DNA of 9,640 nucleotides from Auritidibacter sp. Marseille-P8566 (GCA_943325595.2 CALPQA020000043.1:1-9640), one strand, 5' to 3'. Positions 1 to 7,751 are shown, counted from the stretch's first letter. Numbers and translations: made by a program. Notes: generated by a model from the sequence alone, not told the origin.

Positions 1-710
1 AAGGATGCTTTTGCAAATGGAATTTTCTTTCTGTCCTCATAATTCTTCGGGATAATATCTTCATAATAATACCCGTCGTTCAGAACTAATTTTAAGATAT
101 TCGAATTTTCATTGCTTATCAAATCTCCATATTTGGCTTTAATAACCGTACGAACACCATCGCCTCGAACTGATTTTTTGTGGATGGTAATTCCAGTAAG
201 ATGATTTCCGTTTTCTCCTGATTTCTTATCTACTTTAATGGTATAAAAACCAATTTCACTAAATTGTCCCTCTGCAATGGCCATGGCTGGTTTTCTTTGG
301 GCAATGTTTTTTCTGAAATTGATGAATTTATATTCGGCATAAGGAATGACATTATTAGCAAAAACAAACGCTAGAATACTCAAGAAAAAGATAAATATTG
401 TCAAGCTTTTTAAAGCACGTTGCAACGAAATTCCTGCCGATTTCATGGCTGCAAATTCGTAGTTTTCGGCTAAATTTCCAAAAGTCATAATAGAAGCCAA
501 TAGCACCGAAAGTGGCAATACGAGTGGAATAATTCTTGGCATACCAAAAAGTAAGAATTTCACAACTAGCATTAAATCCAAATCTCTTCCCGCTAAATCG
601 TAGATAAATAGCCAAATCGTTTGAAGTATGAATATAAAAAACAAGATTACAAATACCGTGGTAAATGTAATCATGAAGGTTTTTAAAATGTATTTATCTA
701 GTATTTTCAC
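1..710 (-). CDS. LptF/LptG (YjgP/YjgQ) family permease, 3' end outside window
   Basis: This is the first 236 codons of an inner-membrane subunit of the LptBFG-type transporter, which extracts lipopolysaccharide from the inner membrane and feeds it to the periplasmic Lpt bridge. The start reads (M)KILDKYILKTF, typical of the family, followed by a membrane segment at about 12-35, a second at about 48-75 and a third at about 102-120. The cytoplasmic coupling-helix region ENYEFAAMKSAGIS lies at 82-95, and the start of the periplasmic jellyroll follows from about 140. Family members in these bacteria usually have 350-490 residues, so roughly half is missing off the window start. I chose a GTG start at 710-708 because the only in-frame codons between it and the lolA stop are TTT and GAA, and the next ATG (codon 13) would delete the conserved N-terminus. 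The gene follows lolA by 6 bases in the same operon. LptF and LptG cannot be told apart here. Confidence 0.9.
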   Translation of the reverse strand, partial: MKILDKYILKTFMITFTTVFVILFFIFILQTIWLFIYDLAGRDLDLMLVVKFLLFGMPRIIPLVLPLSVLLASIMTFGNLAENYEFAAMKSAGISLQRALKSLTIFIFFLSILAFVFANNVIPYAEYKFINFRKNIAQRKPAMAIAEGQFSEIGFYTIKVDKKSGENGNHLTGITIHKKSVRGDGVRTVIKAKYGDLISNENSNILKLVLNDGYYYEDIIPKNYEDRKKIPFAKAS

Positions 711-716
711 TTCAAA

Positions 717-1403
717 TTAATCTAGTTTATTGATGTAGTATTTTGGGTACTTGCTGGCTTCAAAGATAAATTGATTCTTTGATAACGGCTGATTGGTTTT
801 GAAAGAATTAACAGTCAAAGTTGTTTTTGTACCATTTTTACCAACTTCAATTAAATTGTAGATGTTTTTGGTCTGAATATCAATCCCAAGCAATATTTCT
901 TTTCTTGGGTCTTTAGAATTGACAGGTGCCAATTTTATGTATTGTATTTTTCTACCTCTCACATTTTGAAGAATATCCCAATTGAATTTGTATCCCGTAT
1001 TGAAAAAAGTAAGCATTTTTGAAGGTGTAATGGCATTGTCCTCTTTTTCGTTCAACTTAGAAATCGAAACTTCTTCGTCTTCAGGATTTATCGTATAGGT
1101 TTTTTTACCATCAAATATTTTAGTTACGCCCATTAAATTCAACACATACATATTGCCTTTCATGGTAACATTTCCCTTGCTATCCTGATTGATATTTTCC
1201 TTTAAATTATTCAACGAATATTTAAAATCGATAACAATATTATCATAGCTCTTAATTTTTGTAGTCACTTCATCTAGCAATTCCTTCGCTTTTTTGTCTT
1301 GCGCCTTTACGCCAAAACTCATAAGCATTGCAAAAGCAATTAAAATAGAACCAACCATAGATTGGCTTACTTTTAGTTGAAATGGATTCATCTTGATTTT
1401 CAT
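717..1403 (-). CDS. lolA: LolA-like outer membrane lipoprotein carrier protein
   Basis: This is a periplasmic chaperone that accepts lipoproteins released by the LolCDE-type exporter and carries them to the outer membrane. The protein has a basic N-terminus, a hydrophobic core (SILIAFAMLMSFG) and a likely signal peptidase I site after VKA in VKAQDKKA. The mature part shows the LolA beta-barrel pattern: an N-terminal helix with AKELLDEV, then alternating strands including GNVTMKGNMYVLNL, TKIFDGKKTYTINPEDEEV, and the EILLGIDIQTKNIYNLIEV and TTLTVNSF strands. The start is uncertain. In-frame ATGs occur at 1424 (overlapping the ftsK end by 14 bases), 1403 and 1391. I prefer 1403, which begins 7 bases after the ftsK stop. 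A still longer frame to 1442 would need a TTG start. No Shine-Dalgarno is visible, as is usual in this phylum. The identification rests on fold pattern, signal peptide and context rather than one diagnostic motif. LolB is generally absent from Bacteroidetes, so the acceptor is unknown. Confidence 0.88.
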   Translation of the reverse strand: MKIKMNPFQLKVSQSMVGSILIAFAMLMSFGVKAQDKKAKELLDEVTTKIKSYDNIVIDFKYSLNNLKENINQDSKGNVTMKGNMYVLNLMGVTKIFDGKKTYTINPEDEEVSISKLNEKEDNAITPSKMLTFFNTGYKFNWDILQNVRGRKIQYIKLAPVNSKDPRKEILLGIDIQTKNIYNLIEVGKNGTKTTLTVNSFKTNQPLSKNQFIFEASKYPKYYINKLD

Positions 1404-1410
1404 TTTTGTT

Positions 1411-3858
1411 TTAATTTTGTTCATTACTGAAAAACTGATCAAGAGCAGCTAAATCTAGAATATTTACATTTCTTGCCTTGCTTCCTTCAAATGGCCCTAC
1501 AATTCCAGCAGCCTCCAATTGATCAATCAATCTTCCAGCTCGGTTGTAACCCAATTTAAGTTTTCTTTGCAAAAGTGATGCAGAACCTTGCTGTGCAGTA
1601 ACAATGATTTCAGCAGCTTCTCTAAATAAGGAGTCTCTTTCGGAAATATCCATATCAAGATTGATGCCACTTTCGTCTCCAACAAATTCTGGAAGCAAAT
1701 AGGCATCCGCGTACGCTTTTTGTGAACCAATAAATTCTGTAATTTTCTCTACTTCTGGAGTATCAATAAAGGCACATTGCACCCGAACGACATCATTCCC
1801 ATTAGTATAAAGCATGTCTCCACGACCTATTAATTGATCCGCTCCTTGTGTATCCAAAATGGTTCTTGAATCAATTTTAGAGGTTACTCTAAAGGCTATT
1901 CTCGCAGGAAAATTCGCTTTTATCAAACCTGTAATTACGTTAACCGATGGACGTTGCGTGGCAATAATCAAGTGAATTCCGATGGCTCTCGCTAACTGTG
2001 CTAACCTTGCAATTGGAGTTTCTACTTCTTTCCCAGCGGTCATAATCAAATCGGCAAACTCATCAACTACTAAAACGATATACGGTAAAAAACGATGCCC
2101 ATTTTCTGGATTTAATTTACGCGCTTTGAATTTATCATTGTATTCTTTGATATTACGAACCATCGCATCTTTCAATAACGAATAACGATTGTCCATTTCA
2201 ACGCAAAGGGAATTCAAAGTATTGACAACCTTGGCATTATCTGTAATAATAGCATCGCCAGAATCGGGTAATTTAGCTAAATAATGACGCTCAATTTTAT
2301 TGAAAAGAGTTAATTCTACTTTCTTTGGATCCACCAAAACAAATTTTACTTCTGCTGGATGTTTTTTATACAATAAGGAAGTTAAAACCGCATTCAAACC
2401 AACAGATTTTCCTTGACCAGTAGCTCCTGCCATCAATAAATGGGGCATTTTAGCCAAATCAACTACAAACGTTTCATTAGAAATGGTTTTCCCTAAAGCA
2501 ATTGGCAATTCCATTTCAGCTTCTTGAAAACGTGCCGAACCAATCACACTTTTCATTGAAACCATGGTTGGATTCTTGTTTGGAACCTCAATACCAATAG
2601 TTCCTTTACCTGGAATTGGTGCAATAATACGAATTCCTAGTGCCGACAATGATAAGGCAATATCGTCTTCTAAACTCTTGATTTTCGAAATACGAATTCC
2701 AGCTTCTGGTACAATTTCATATAAAGTTACCGATGGACCAACAGTTGCTTTAATTTGGGCTATTTCAATTTTATAATTCCGTAAGGTTTCTAAAATTCTG
2801 TTTTTATTTTCTTCTAATTCTTCCTGATTGATAGTAATTCCTCCGGTTGAATATTCTTTCAACAAATCTAATGTTGGGAATTTATAATTTGACAATTCCA
2901 AAGTTGGGTCAAATAATCCAAAATCTGCTACCAATCGAGAAGCTAAATTCTCCTCCACAATATCTTCTTCGTGAGCTTTTTCAATTACAAAATCACTTTC
3001 AATTTCTGGAGTAGGTTCTGGCGCAATTGATGGTTCTACGGACAATGGCATCGTTTTCAAAACGGGATCCATATTGATTTCAGAAGAACTGCTGATGGTA
3101 GGTTTCAACGCTTCTTTATTGATTTCGAATTGTGATGTAGGTTTCAAAACGGGTTCTGGAATTACTTCTTCCTCCTCTTCTACTTCGGCAACAGCAAACT
3201 CTTCAAGATTATACAAACCATCGGCAACCGGTTTGTGATTTACAGCTAATTCGGTGTCAATTTCTTTTTTAGTTCTTTCAAAAAAGGCCTTAATTGCATC
3301 TGGAGAAATTTTAATTTTGAATATCAAATAAATTGCTAATCCTAATATCAAAACTAAAAGTGTTCCTGATTTTCCTATATAATCCTGAGAAAACAAGTTC
3401 ATTTCATAGCCAATAGTTCCTCCCAATTCTGGTAGTGACGTTGCAAAAAAGCCACATAAAATGGACAGTACTACGACCGCAAATAAATCCCAAAACCAAA
3501 CGCTCCTCATTTTCTTTAATGCAATATCCATAACCAAGAAAGCTCCTGTTAAGAAAAACAACTTGACAAACAAAAACGAAGCAATACCGAAACCACGGTA
3601 AATGAATAAATCTGCTAGAAAAGCACCAAATTTACCCAACCAATTGTTTACGGTTTGTGCGCGATTTCCCAATTCGGAAACAGCACTTTGATCTTCTTGT
3701 CCGTGGATAAAAAACGAAATAAAAGCCAATAATAATGCAATAGAAAACAATATAAATACAAACCCAATTAGGATTTTATACTGTCGGGGCATCATCCAAG
3801 GCTTTTTACCTTCAGCACTTGAAGCCTTTTTATCGGTTGTTGTAGTCTTTTTTGCCAT
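1411..3858 (-). CDS. ftsK: DNA translocase FtsK/SpoIIIE family
   Basis: FtsK is a septum-anchored hexameric DNA pump that moves chromosome termini away from the closing septum and activates XerCD recombination at dif. The 815-residue protein has the full architecture. A short basic tail is followed by about four membrane segments (roughly 27-52, 88-112, 121-141 and 163-183). An acidic and proline-rich linker spans about 205-310 and includes a run of glutamates at 227-231. The alpha/beta motor domain follows from about 320, with Walker A GATGQGKS at 478-485 and Walker B IVLVVDE at 594-600. The sequence IIATQRPSVNVITGLIKANFPARIAFRV at 631-658, quoted in part here, is the family signature region around ATQRPS. 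A C-terminal winged-helix gamma domain at about 743-800 contains QRKLKLGYNRAGRLID; in relatives this domain reads the polar KOPS-type DNA signals. The linker is much shorter than in E. coli FtsK (1329 residues), as in other Bacteroidetes. The gene sits between the lipid kinase gene (38 bases upstream) and lolA. Confidence 0.97.
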   Translation of the reverse strand: MAKKTTTTDKKASSAEGKKPWMMPRQYKILIGFVFILFSIALLLAFISFFIHGQEDQSAVSELGNRAQTVNNWLGKFGAFLADLFIYRGFGIASFLFVKLFFLTGAFLVMDIALKKMRSVWFWDLFAVVVLSILCGFFATSLPELGGTIGYEMNLFSQDYIGKSGTLLVLILGLAIYLIFKIKISPDAIKAFFERTKKEIDTELAVNHKPVADGLYNLEEFAVAEVEEEEEVIPEPVLKPTSQFEINKEALKPTISSSSEINMDPVLKTMPLSVEPSIAPEPTPEIESDFVIEKAHEEDIVEENLASRLVADFGLFDPTLELSNYKFPTLDLLKEYSTGGITINQEELEENKNRILETLRNYKIEIAQIKATVGPSVTLYEIVPEAGIRISKIKSLEDDIALSLSALGIRIIAPIPGKGTIGIEVPNKNPTMVSMKSVIGSARFQEAEMELPIALGKTISNETFVVDLAKMPHLLMAGATGQGKSVGLNAVLTSLLYKKHPAEVKFVLVDPKKVELTLFNKIERHYLAKLPDSGDAIITDNAKVVNTLNSLCVEMDNRYSLLKDAMVRNIKEYNDKFKARKLNPENGHRFLPYIVLVVDEFADLIMTAGKEVETPIARLAQLARAIGIHLIIATQRPSVNVITGLIKANFPARIAFRVTSKIDSRTILDTQGADQLIGRGDMLYTNGNDVVRVQCAFIDTPEVEKITEFIGSQKAYADAYLLPEFVGDESGINLDMDISERDSLFREAAEIIVTAQQGSASLLQRKLKLGYNRAGRLIDQLEAAGIVGPFEGSKARNVNILDLAALDQFFSNEQN

Positions 3859-3896
3859 TCTTGATTGTACTAATTACTATAAAAACAAAGAATTTA

Positions 3897-4271
3897 TTAT
3901 ATGAATTTTGGAATGTAAATTATCAAACCTATTGCAATTGCGGTCATTGCTGCAAAAAATACTGCACCTGCGGCTATGTCTTTTATAAAACCTATTCTTT
4001 CGTGAAACTCAGGATGTATAAAATCAGCTACTTTTTCAACCGCAGTATTCAAGCCCTCAATACTCAAAACCAAGCCAATAGCCAAGGTTTGAAACATCCA
4101 CTCTGTATGCGATATATTAAAGTAAAAACCCGCAACAATCAACGCTACAGCCAATGATGATTGTACCATTACACTGTGCTCAGTAGTAATAAGTTTGATA
4201 GCGCCTTTTAAGGCAAATCCCATACTTTTAAACCTTCCAGTAAAAAAAGTAGTGTCTTTTTGAAATTCCAT
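3897..4271 (-). CDS. dgkA: DgkA-family diacylglycerol/undecaprenol kinase
   Basis: This is a small integral membrane lipid kinase that phosphorylates diacylglycerol or, in the Gram-positive-like branch, undecaprenol, and so recycles lipid carriers used in envelope synthesis. The 124-residue length matches the family. The signature E-G-L-N-T-A-V-E-K-V-A-D is at 72-83, with E72, N75, E79 and D83 corresponding to catalytic and metal-binding positions. It is followed by KDIAAGAV at 97-104. A glutamate at 31 (TTEHS) matches the conserved first-helix acidic residue. Three hydrophobic segments lie at about 37-51, 58-76 and 99-120. The gene begins 8 bases after the tpx stop and is almost certainly co-transcribed with it. 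Substrate preference cannot be decided from sequence, so the symbol denotes the family. The N-terminal GRFKSMGFALKGA resembles Firmicutes-type members more than E. coli DgkA, which is a hint towards undecaprenol. Confidence 0.93.
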   Translation of the reverse strand: MEFQKDTTFFTGRFKSMGFALKGAIKLITTEHSVMVQSSLAVALIVAGFYFNISHTEWMFQTLAIGLVLSIEGLNTAVEKVADFIHPEFHERIGFIKDIAAGAVFFAAMTAIAIGLIIYIPKFI

Positions 4272-4279
4272 ATCTTGTA

Positions 4280-4777
4280 TTAAAGTGCAGCTAAAGCGGC
4301 ATCATAATTAGGCTCGTTAGCTATTTCGCCCACTTGTTCTGTGTGAGTAATAACGCCGTTTTCATCGATTACGATAATAACTCTTGAATGCAAACCTGCC
4401 AAAACACTATCTGAAATTTCTAAACCGTAATCTTTTCCAAAGGCTCCTGTATTAAAATCCGATAGATTAATTACGTTTTCTAATCCTTCAGCACCACAAA
4501 AACGACTTTGGGCAAATGGTAAATCTCTAGAAATGCAAAGTACTTTCGTGTTCTCCAAAGCACTTGCTTTTTCATTGAATTTTCTAACCGAAGCAGCACA
4601 AGTTCCAGTGTCAATACTTGGAAAAATATTCAAAACTAATTTACTTCCCGCGAAATCAGCCAAGGTAGCTATTGATAAATCGCCTTTAACTAATTTAAAA
4701 TCTACTGCTTTAGAACCTACTTTTGGTAATTCACCACTTGTATTTATTGGATTTCCTCCTAATGTTATTGCTGCCAT
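4280..4777 (-). CDS. tpx: thiol peroxidase Tpx (atypical 2-Cys peroxiredoxin)
   Basis: Tpx reduces hydrogen peroxide and preferably alkyl and lipid hydroperoxides, and is recycled by thioredoxin. The 165 residues match the usual Tpx length (about 165-168). The peroxidatic cysteine is C60 in the motif [15 protein letters not shown], and the resolving cysteine is C94 in SRFCGAEG. These correspond to C61 and C95 of E. coli Tpx, which form an intramolecular disulphide. The N-terminal beta-hairpin typical of Tpx ([17 protein letters not shown]) and the RDLPFAQ segment at 84-90 are present. One further cysteine is C81. The ATG at 4777 sits about 20 bases after a good TAnnTTTG box, which makes it the first gene of the minus-strand operon leading into dgkA, ftsK and lolA. 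A thioredoxin-like gene that could in principle reduce it lies 3 kb away in the window. Confidence 0.96.
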   Translation of the reverse strand: MAAITLGGNPINTSGELPKVGSKAVDFKLVKGDLSIATLADFAGSKLVLNIFPSIDTGTCAASVRKFNEKASALENTKVLCISRDLPFAQSRFCGAEGLENVINLSDFNTGAFGKDYGLEISDSVLAGLHSRVIIVIDENGVITHTEQVGEIANEPNYDAALAAL

Positions 4778-4800
4778 ATTTGCTATTTTTTTTTAAGCAT

Positions 4801-4808
4801 CAAAAGTA
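4801..4808 (-). promoter_or_regulatory. Bacteroidetes-type -7 box for the tpx operon
   Basis: Read on the minus strand the sequence is TACTTTTG, an exact match to the TAnnTTTG element of the Bacteroidetes housekeeping sigma factor. It ends 23 bases before the tpx ATG, which implies a short leader that contains a run of nine A residues on the transcript sense. I see no convincing TTG at the -33 position, so the call rests on the -7 match and its placement between the upstream terminator and the gene. Confidence 0.6.
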
Positions 4809-4826
4809 AGCAATTATATTGGGAAT

Positions 4827-4859
4827 AAAAAAATCCGCTTCGAAAGTATCAAAGCGGAT
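4827..4859 (-). terminator. intrinsic terminator of the amino acid permease gene
   Basis: On the minus strand an 8-base perfect stem, ATCCGCTT with AAGCGGAT, closes an 11-base loop and runs straight into a T tract of six or seven. It starts 30 bases after the permease stop codon and precedes the tpx promoter, so it separates the two minus-strand transcription units. Confidence 0.88.
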
Positions 4860-4889
4860 ATAAGATTAGAACAAAAAATCGAATCTATT

Positions 4890-6851
4890 TTATTGCGTTA
4901 TGTTCAATTTACTGTTTTTTCGGCTGTAGCCAAAGTAAATCACGAGACCAATTAACAGCCAAATCGTAAAATAAATCCAATTCCAAACGCTGAGTTCTGC
5001 CATCATGTACAAGCAAGAAATCAATCCCAACAATGGAATTAGTGATAAATTTTGGCGGTAAGCCCAAATGGTTAATCCTAATAATACAATCAAGAATATC
5101 CACATTGGGATTTTGTGTTTGAAAAGACTGAAACCTGTTTCATATTTTTGAGATTCAGAAATTGGCAATGCTTTGATAACGGCTTCATATTGCGCTTCGT
5201 TTTCGTTGTATTTGCTTAAAATTGCCTCTAAATCAGGCTCAGAATCAGAAACATTATTTTTATCAAAAGTCGTCAAATAGGCATAAACCAATTCGGATTG
5301 TCCTTTGTCCAATGAAGTAACGATATCTTCGGGTGCGTTGATTTTCTTTTCATTGGTCAGAAAATCTATTGTGTTTTTAGTATTGTAATTAAACGCATAG
5401 AACAATCCTGCAAGCAATAAAACTGGGATGATAAATTTAGAATTCACATACGGCGTTTTGAATTTCCCACGAGGAATATCGGTTTTATTTTGTAATACCA
5501 AAACTCCCGCGCAAACCAAAACAAACGCAAATAAGGTTCCAATACTACATAAATCGGTTACCATAGTAAGGTTCAAAAACAAGGCTGGAACGGCCACAAC
5601 AAAACCCGTAACAACTGTTGCATACGATGGCGTTTTGAATTTTGGATGCACTGTTGAGAATTTTTTTGGCAACAAGCCATCACGACTCATGCTCATCCAA
5701 ATTCGAGGTTGCCCCATTTGAAATACCAATAAAACACTCGCCATTGCAATAACTGCTGAAACCCCAATTATCGCCGACATTACTTTTAAATCTAATTTTT
5801 CAAATACAAAAAGTAAAGGGTCACCGACATTTAAATCCGAATAATGAACCATTCCGGTGAGAACTAAGGCAATTGCAATATATAAAACGGTACAGATTAT
5901 TATCGCCCACATCATGCCACGAGGCAAATCACGCTGTGGATTTTCGCATTCTTCTGCTGTTGTAGATATGGCATCAAAACCAATATAAGCAAAGAAAACC
6001 GCCGAAACTCCTTTCAGAATTCCACCCACACCGTTTGGCGCAAATGGTTTCCAATTGTCGACATCTACATAAAAAACACCTACAGCAATTACCAATAAAA
6101 TAATGCATAATTTCACTAAAACCATCGCATTACTGGCATTTCGAGATTCTTTCATTCCACGATAAACCAAAGCTGTGATAAACACTATAATTCCCAAAGC
6201 AGGCAAATCGGCTACAATGTGGAAATTGCCAATTACAGGTGAAGTTGTCCAAGCCGTATACGCTGCTTGCAATCCAGAGCTCAAATTTTCGAAAGATTTT
6301 CCGCTTTGCATCAAGGCTGTGGCGTCTTTGAAACCATTTGAGGCAGTCAAATAATCCATTTGAACCCAATCCGCAAGCACTTGCAAATGCCAATCGTATT
6401 TATGATTTAGATTTAGAATGATATTGTCCATCAAACTAGAAAAGTAATCACTCCACGAAATCGCAACGGTTATATTCCCGATGGCATATTCCATAATCAG
6501 CGCCCAGCCAATTATCCAGGCAATTAATTCACCGAAAGCAACATAAGAATAAGTATAAGCACTTCCTGAAACGGGTACCATTGAAGCGAATTCAGCATAT
6601 GCAAAAGCGGCAAAACCACACGCAATTGCAGTAAATAGAAACAGGAAAATTACCGCAGGGCCACCATCAAAACTGGCTTTTCCAATTGTACTGAAAATTC
6701 CAGCTCCAATAATTGCTGCAATTCCAAAAGCTGCTAAATCTCTAGTTTTTAAATGTTTTCCAAGCGAATTATGTCCGTCGGCTTCATTTTTAGCCACTTG
6801 TTTTAAAATATCTTGAACCGTTTTTTTTCGAAATAAGTTGGAGAAATTCAT
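4890..6851 (-). CDS. APC-superfamily amino acid permease (CAT/YfnA-like) with extra periplasmic loops
   Basis: This is a secondary transporter of the amino acid-polyamine-organocation superfamily, closest in pattern to cationic amino acid transporter-like bacterial permeases. Transmembrane helix 1 carries the unwound substrate-binding motif GAGIF at 49-53, and helix 6 carries FAYIGFDAISTTAEE at 287-301, followed by the cytoplasmic ENPQRDLP motif. The MSMSRDGLLPKKFSTVHPKFKTP loop is at 386-408 (quoted in fragments: MSMSRDGLLP, then HPKFKTP). At 653 residues it is longer than the usual 440-500. The extra length comes from an enlarged loop between helices 3 and 4 (about 142-214) and from an inserted helix pair enclosing a hydrophilic stretch (about 488-580) before the final LIPLLGLISCLYMM and WLLIGLVIYF helices. 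I predict both loops to be periplasmic. The gene is a single-gene transcription unit with its own promoter and terminator. The substrate cannot be read from the sequence. Nothing adjacent is catabolic. Confidence 0.93.
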   Translation of the reverse strand: MNFSNLFRKKTVQDILKQVAKNEADGHNSLGKHLKTRDLAAFGIAAIIGAGIFSTIGKASFDGGPAVIFLFLFTAIACGFAAFAYAEFASMVPVSGSAYTYSYVAFGELIAWIIGWALIMEYAIGNITVAISWSDYFSSLMDNIILNLNHKYDWHLQVLADWVQMDYLTASNGFKDATALMQSGKSFENLSSGLQAAYTAWTTSPVIGNFHIVADLPALGIIVFITALVYRGMKESRNASNAMVLVKLCIILLVIAVGVFYVDVDNWKPFAPNGVGGILKGVSAVFFAYIGFDAISTTAEECENPQRDLPRGMMWAIIICTVLYIAIALVLTGMVHYSDLNVGDPLLFVFEKLDLKVMSAIIGVSAVIAMASVLLVFQMGQPRIWMSMSRDGLLPKKFSTVHPKFKTPSYATVVTGFVVAVPALFLNLTMVTDLCSIGTLFAFVLVCAGVLVLQNKTDIPRGKFKTPYVNSKFIIPVLLLAGLFYAFNYNTKNTIDFLTNEKKINAPEDIVTSLDKGQSELVYAYLTTFDKNNVSDSEPDLEAILSKYNENEAQYEAVIKALPISESQKYETGFSLFKHKIPMWIFLIVLLGLTIWAYRQNLSLIPLLGLISCLYMMAELSVWNWIYFTIWLLIGLVIYFGYSRKNSKLNITQ

Positions 6852-6931
6852 AGTATAGTAAAAGTAAATTTGATTGTTTTAGGAGAACCACTCGCCTCTT
6901 TTCAATAGAAAAGGACAAATGCTCTTTAAAA

Positions 6932-6939
6932 CAAATATA
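6932..6939 (-). promoter_or_regulatory. putative -7 box for the amino acid permease
   Basis: On the minus strand the bases read TATATTTG, an exact TAnnTTTG match, 80 bases upstream of the permease ATG. That implies a leader of roughly 70 bases containing the small hairpin at 6898-6913. No TTG lies at the expected -33 distance. In such A/T-rich DNA chance matches occur, so confidence is moderate. Confidence 0.45.
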
Positions 6940-7038
6940 TAAAACCAAACTGAATTAGTCGCTTTCTACGAATAATATTTAGGAATCATTATTTAAAATA
7001 AGAAAAAACTATCAGTTCATAAAAATATATAATTGAAA

Positions 7039-7073
7039 TTGATAGCAGCGTTAACAGATACTGCGTAAATTTG
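7039..7073 (+). promoter_or_regulatory. promoter of the peroxiredoxin operon
   Basis: The -7 element TAAATTTG (7066-7073) is an exact TAnnTTTG match, 39 bases before the ATG. A TTG at 7039-7041 could serve as the -33 element, although the 24-base spacing is longer than the usual 17-23. Transcription should begin near 7080, leaving a leader of about 30 A/T-rich bases. Confidence 0.6.
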
Positions 7074-7112
7074 CAACAACAAAAAAGAACATTAATAATT
7101 AAATTATAAATT

Positions 7113-7751
7113 ATGTCATTAGTAGGAAAAAAATTCCCTAGCATTGCAGTAGACGCCATTTCTGAAATGGGTGATAACTTAAAAATCAACGTTTTTGAAG
7201 AAGCTACAAAAAACAACAAAAAAGTAATTTTGTTTTGGTACCCAAAAGATTTTACTTTCGTATGTCCAACAGAATTACACGCTTTTCAAGCGGCTTTACC
7301 AGAATTTGAAAGCAGAAATACTATCGTAATTGGTGCCTCTTGCGATACAAACGAAGTACACTTTGCTTGGTTGAACACACCAAAAGACAACGGTGGAATA
7401 GAAGGAGTTACTTATCCAATTATTGCCGATACCAACAGAAATTTATCTAACATTTTAGGAATTCTTGATATCGATTCAACAGAATATAGCGAAGAAACGG
7501 ATTCAATTATTATTGAAGGTTCCAACGTAACTTTCAGAGCTACTTACTTGATTGACGAATCTGGAAAAATTTTCCACGAAAGTGTAAACGACATGCCATT
7601 AGGAAGAAATGTAAATGAATATTTACGTTTAATTGATGCCTATGCACACGTACAAACCAATGGAGAAGTTTGTCCTGCAAACTGGGAAAAAGGGAAAGAC
7701 GCCATGCACGCTGACAGAAAAAGTACAGCAGCTTATTTAGGTTCTCATTAA
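7113..7751 (+). CDS. typical 2-Cys peroxiredoxin (AhpC/TSA, Prx1 family)
   Basis: This cytoplasmic peroxidase reduces hydrogen peroxide and organic hydroperoxides through an intermolecular disulphide between subunits. The 212-residue protein carries the peroxidatic site YPKDFTFVCPTE with P44, T48 and C51, the conserved arginine R142 in FRATYLID, and the resolving cysteine C187 in GEVCPANW. An additional cysteine is C77. The C-terminus ends in AAYLGSH, so the YF motif linked to overoxidation sensitivity in eukaryotic Prx is not present. No ahpF flavoprotein gene follows. The next gene is a thioredoxin-like protein, which makes a thioredoxin-type reductant the likely electron donor. The ATG follows an A/T-only leader without Shine-Dalgarno. 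The call of family is secure. I leave the symbol blank because ahpC would imply an AhpF partner, which is not seen here. Confidence 0.95.
   Translation: MSLVGKKFPSIAVDAISEMGDNLKINVFEEATKNNKKVILFWYPKDFTFVCPTELHAFQAALPEFESRNTIVIGASCDTNEVHFAWLNTPKDNGGIEGVTYPIIADTNRNLSNILGILDIDSTEYSEETDSIIIEGSNVTFRATYLIDESGKIFHESVNDMPLGRNVNEYLRLIDAYAHVQTNGEVCPANWEKGKDAMHADRKSTAAYLGSH

Larger units (their letters stand above)
6852..7112. other. divergent intergenic region between permease and peroxiredoxin
   Basis: This A/T-rich stretch contains no coding sequence that I can support. It holds one -7 box for each flanking gene. A small hairpin (CTTTTC, loop AATA, GAAAAG, 6898-6913) lies in the presumed permease leader. 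An imperfect dyad (7009-7017 with 7037-7045) lies just upstream of the peroxiredoxin promoter. No riboswitch class is recognisable. Confidence 0.7.

Noticed and set aside
355..615. Open frame of 86 codons on the minus strand within the Lpt permease region
   Set aside because: It is a shifted frame of the real permease, which reads through 710 to 1 with clear family sequence. The shifted product has no family features.
717..1442. Longer form of LolA starting at 1442
   Set aside because: The codon at 1442 is TTG, lies 32 bases inside ftsK, and adds residues ahead of a signal peptide that needs none. ATG codons at 1424, 1403 or 1391 are more plausible.
3852..4157. Plus-strand open frame of 101 codons opposite the DgkA gene
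   Set aside because: It lies antisense to a clearly conserved gene, its product is cysteine- and tyrosine-rich with no recognisable family, and no promoter precedes it.
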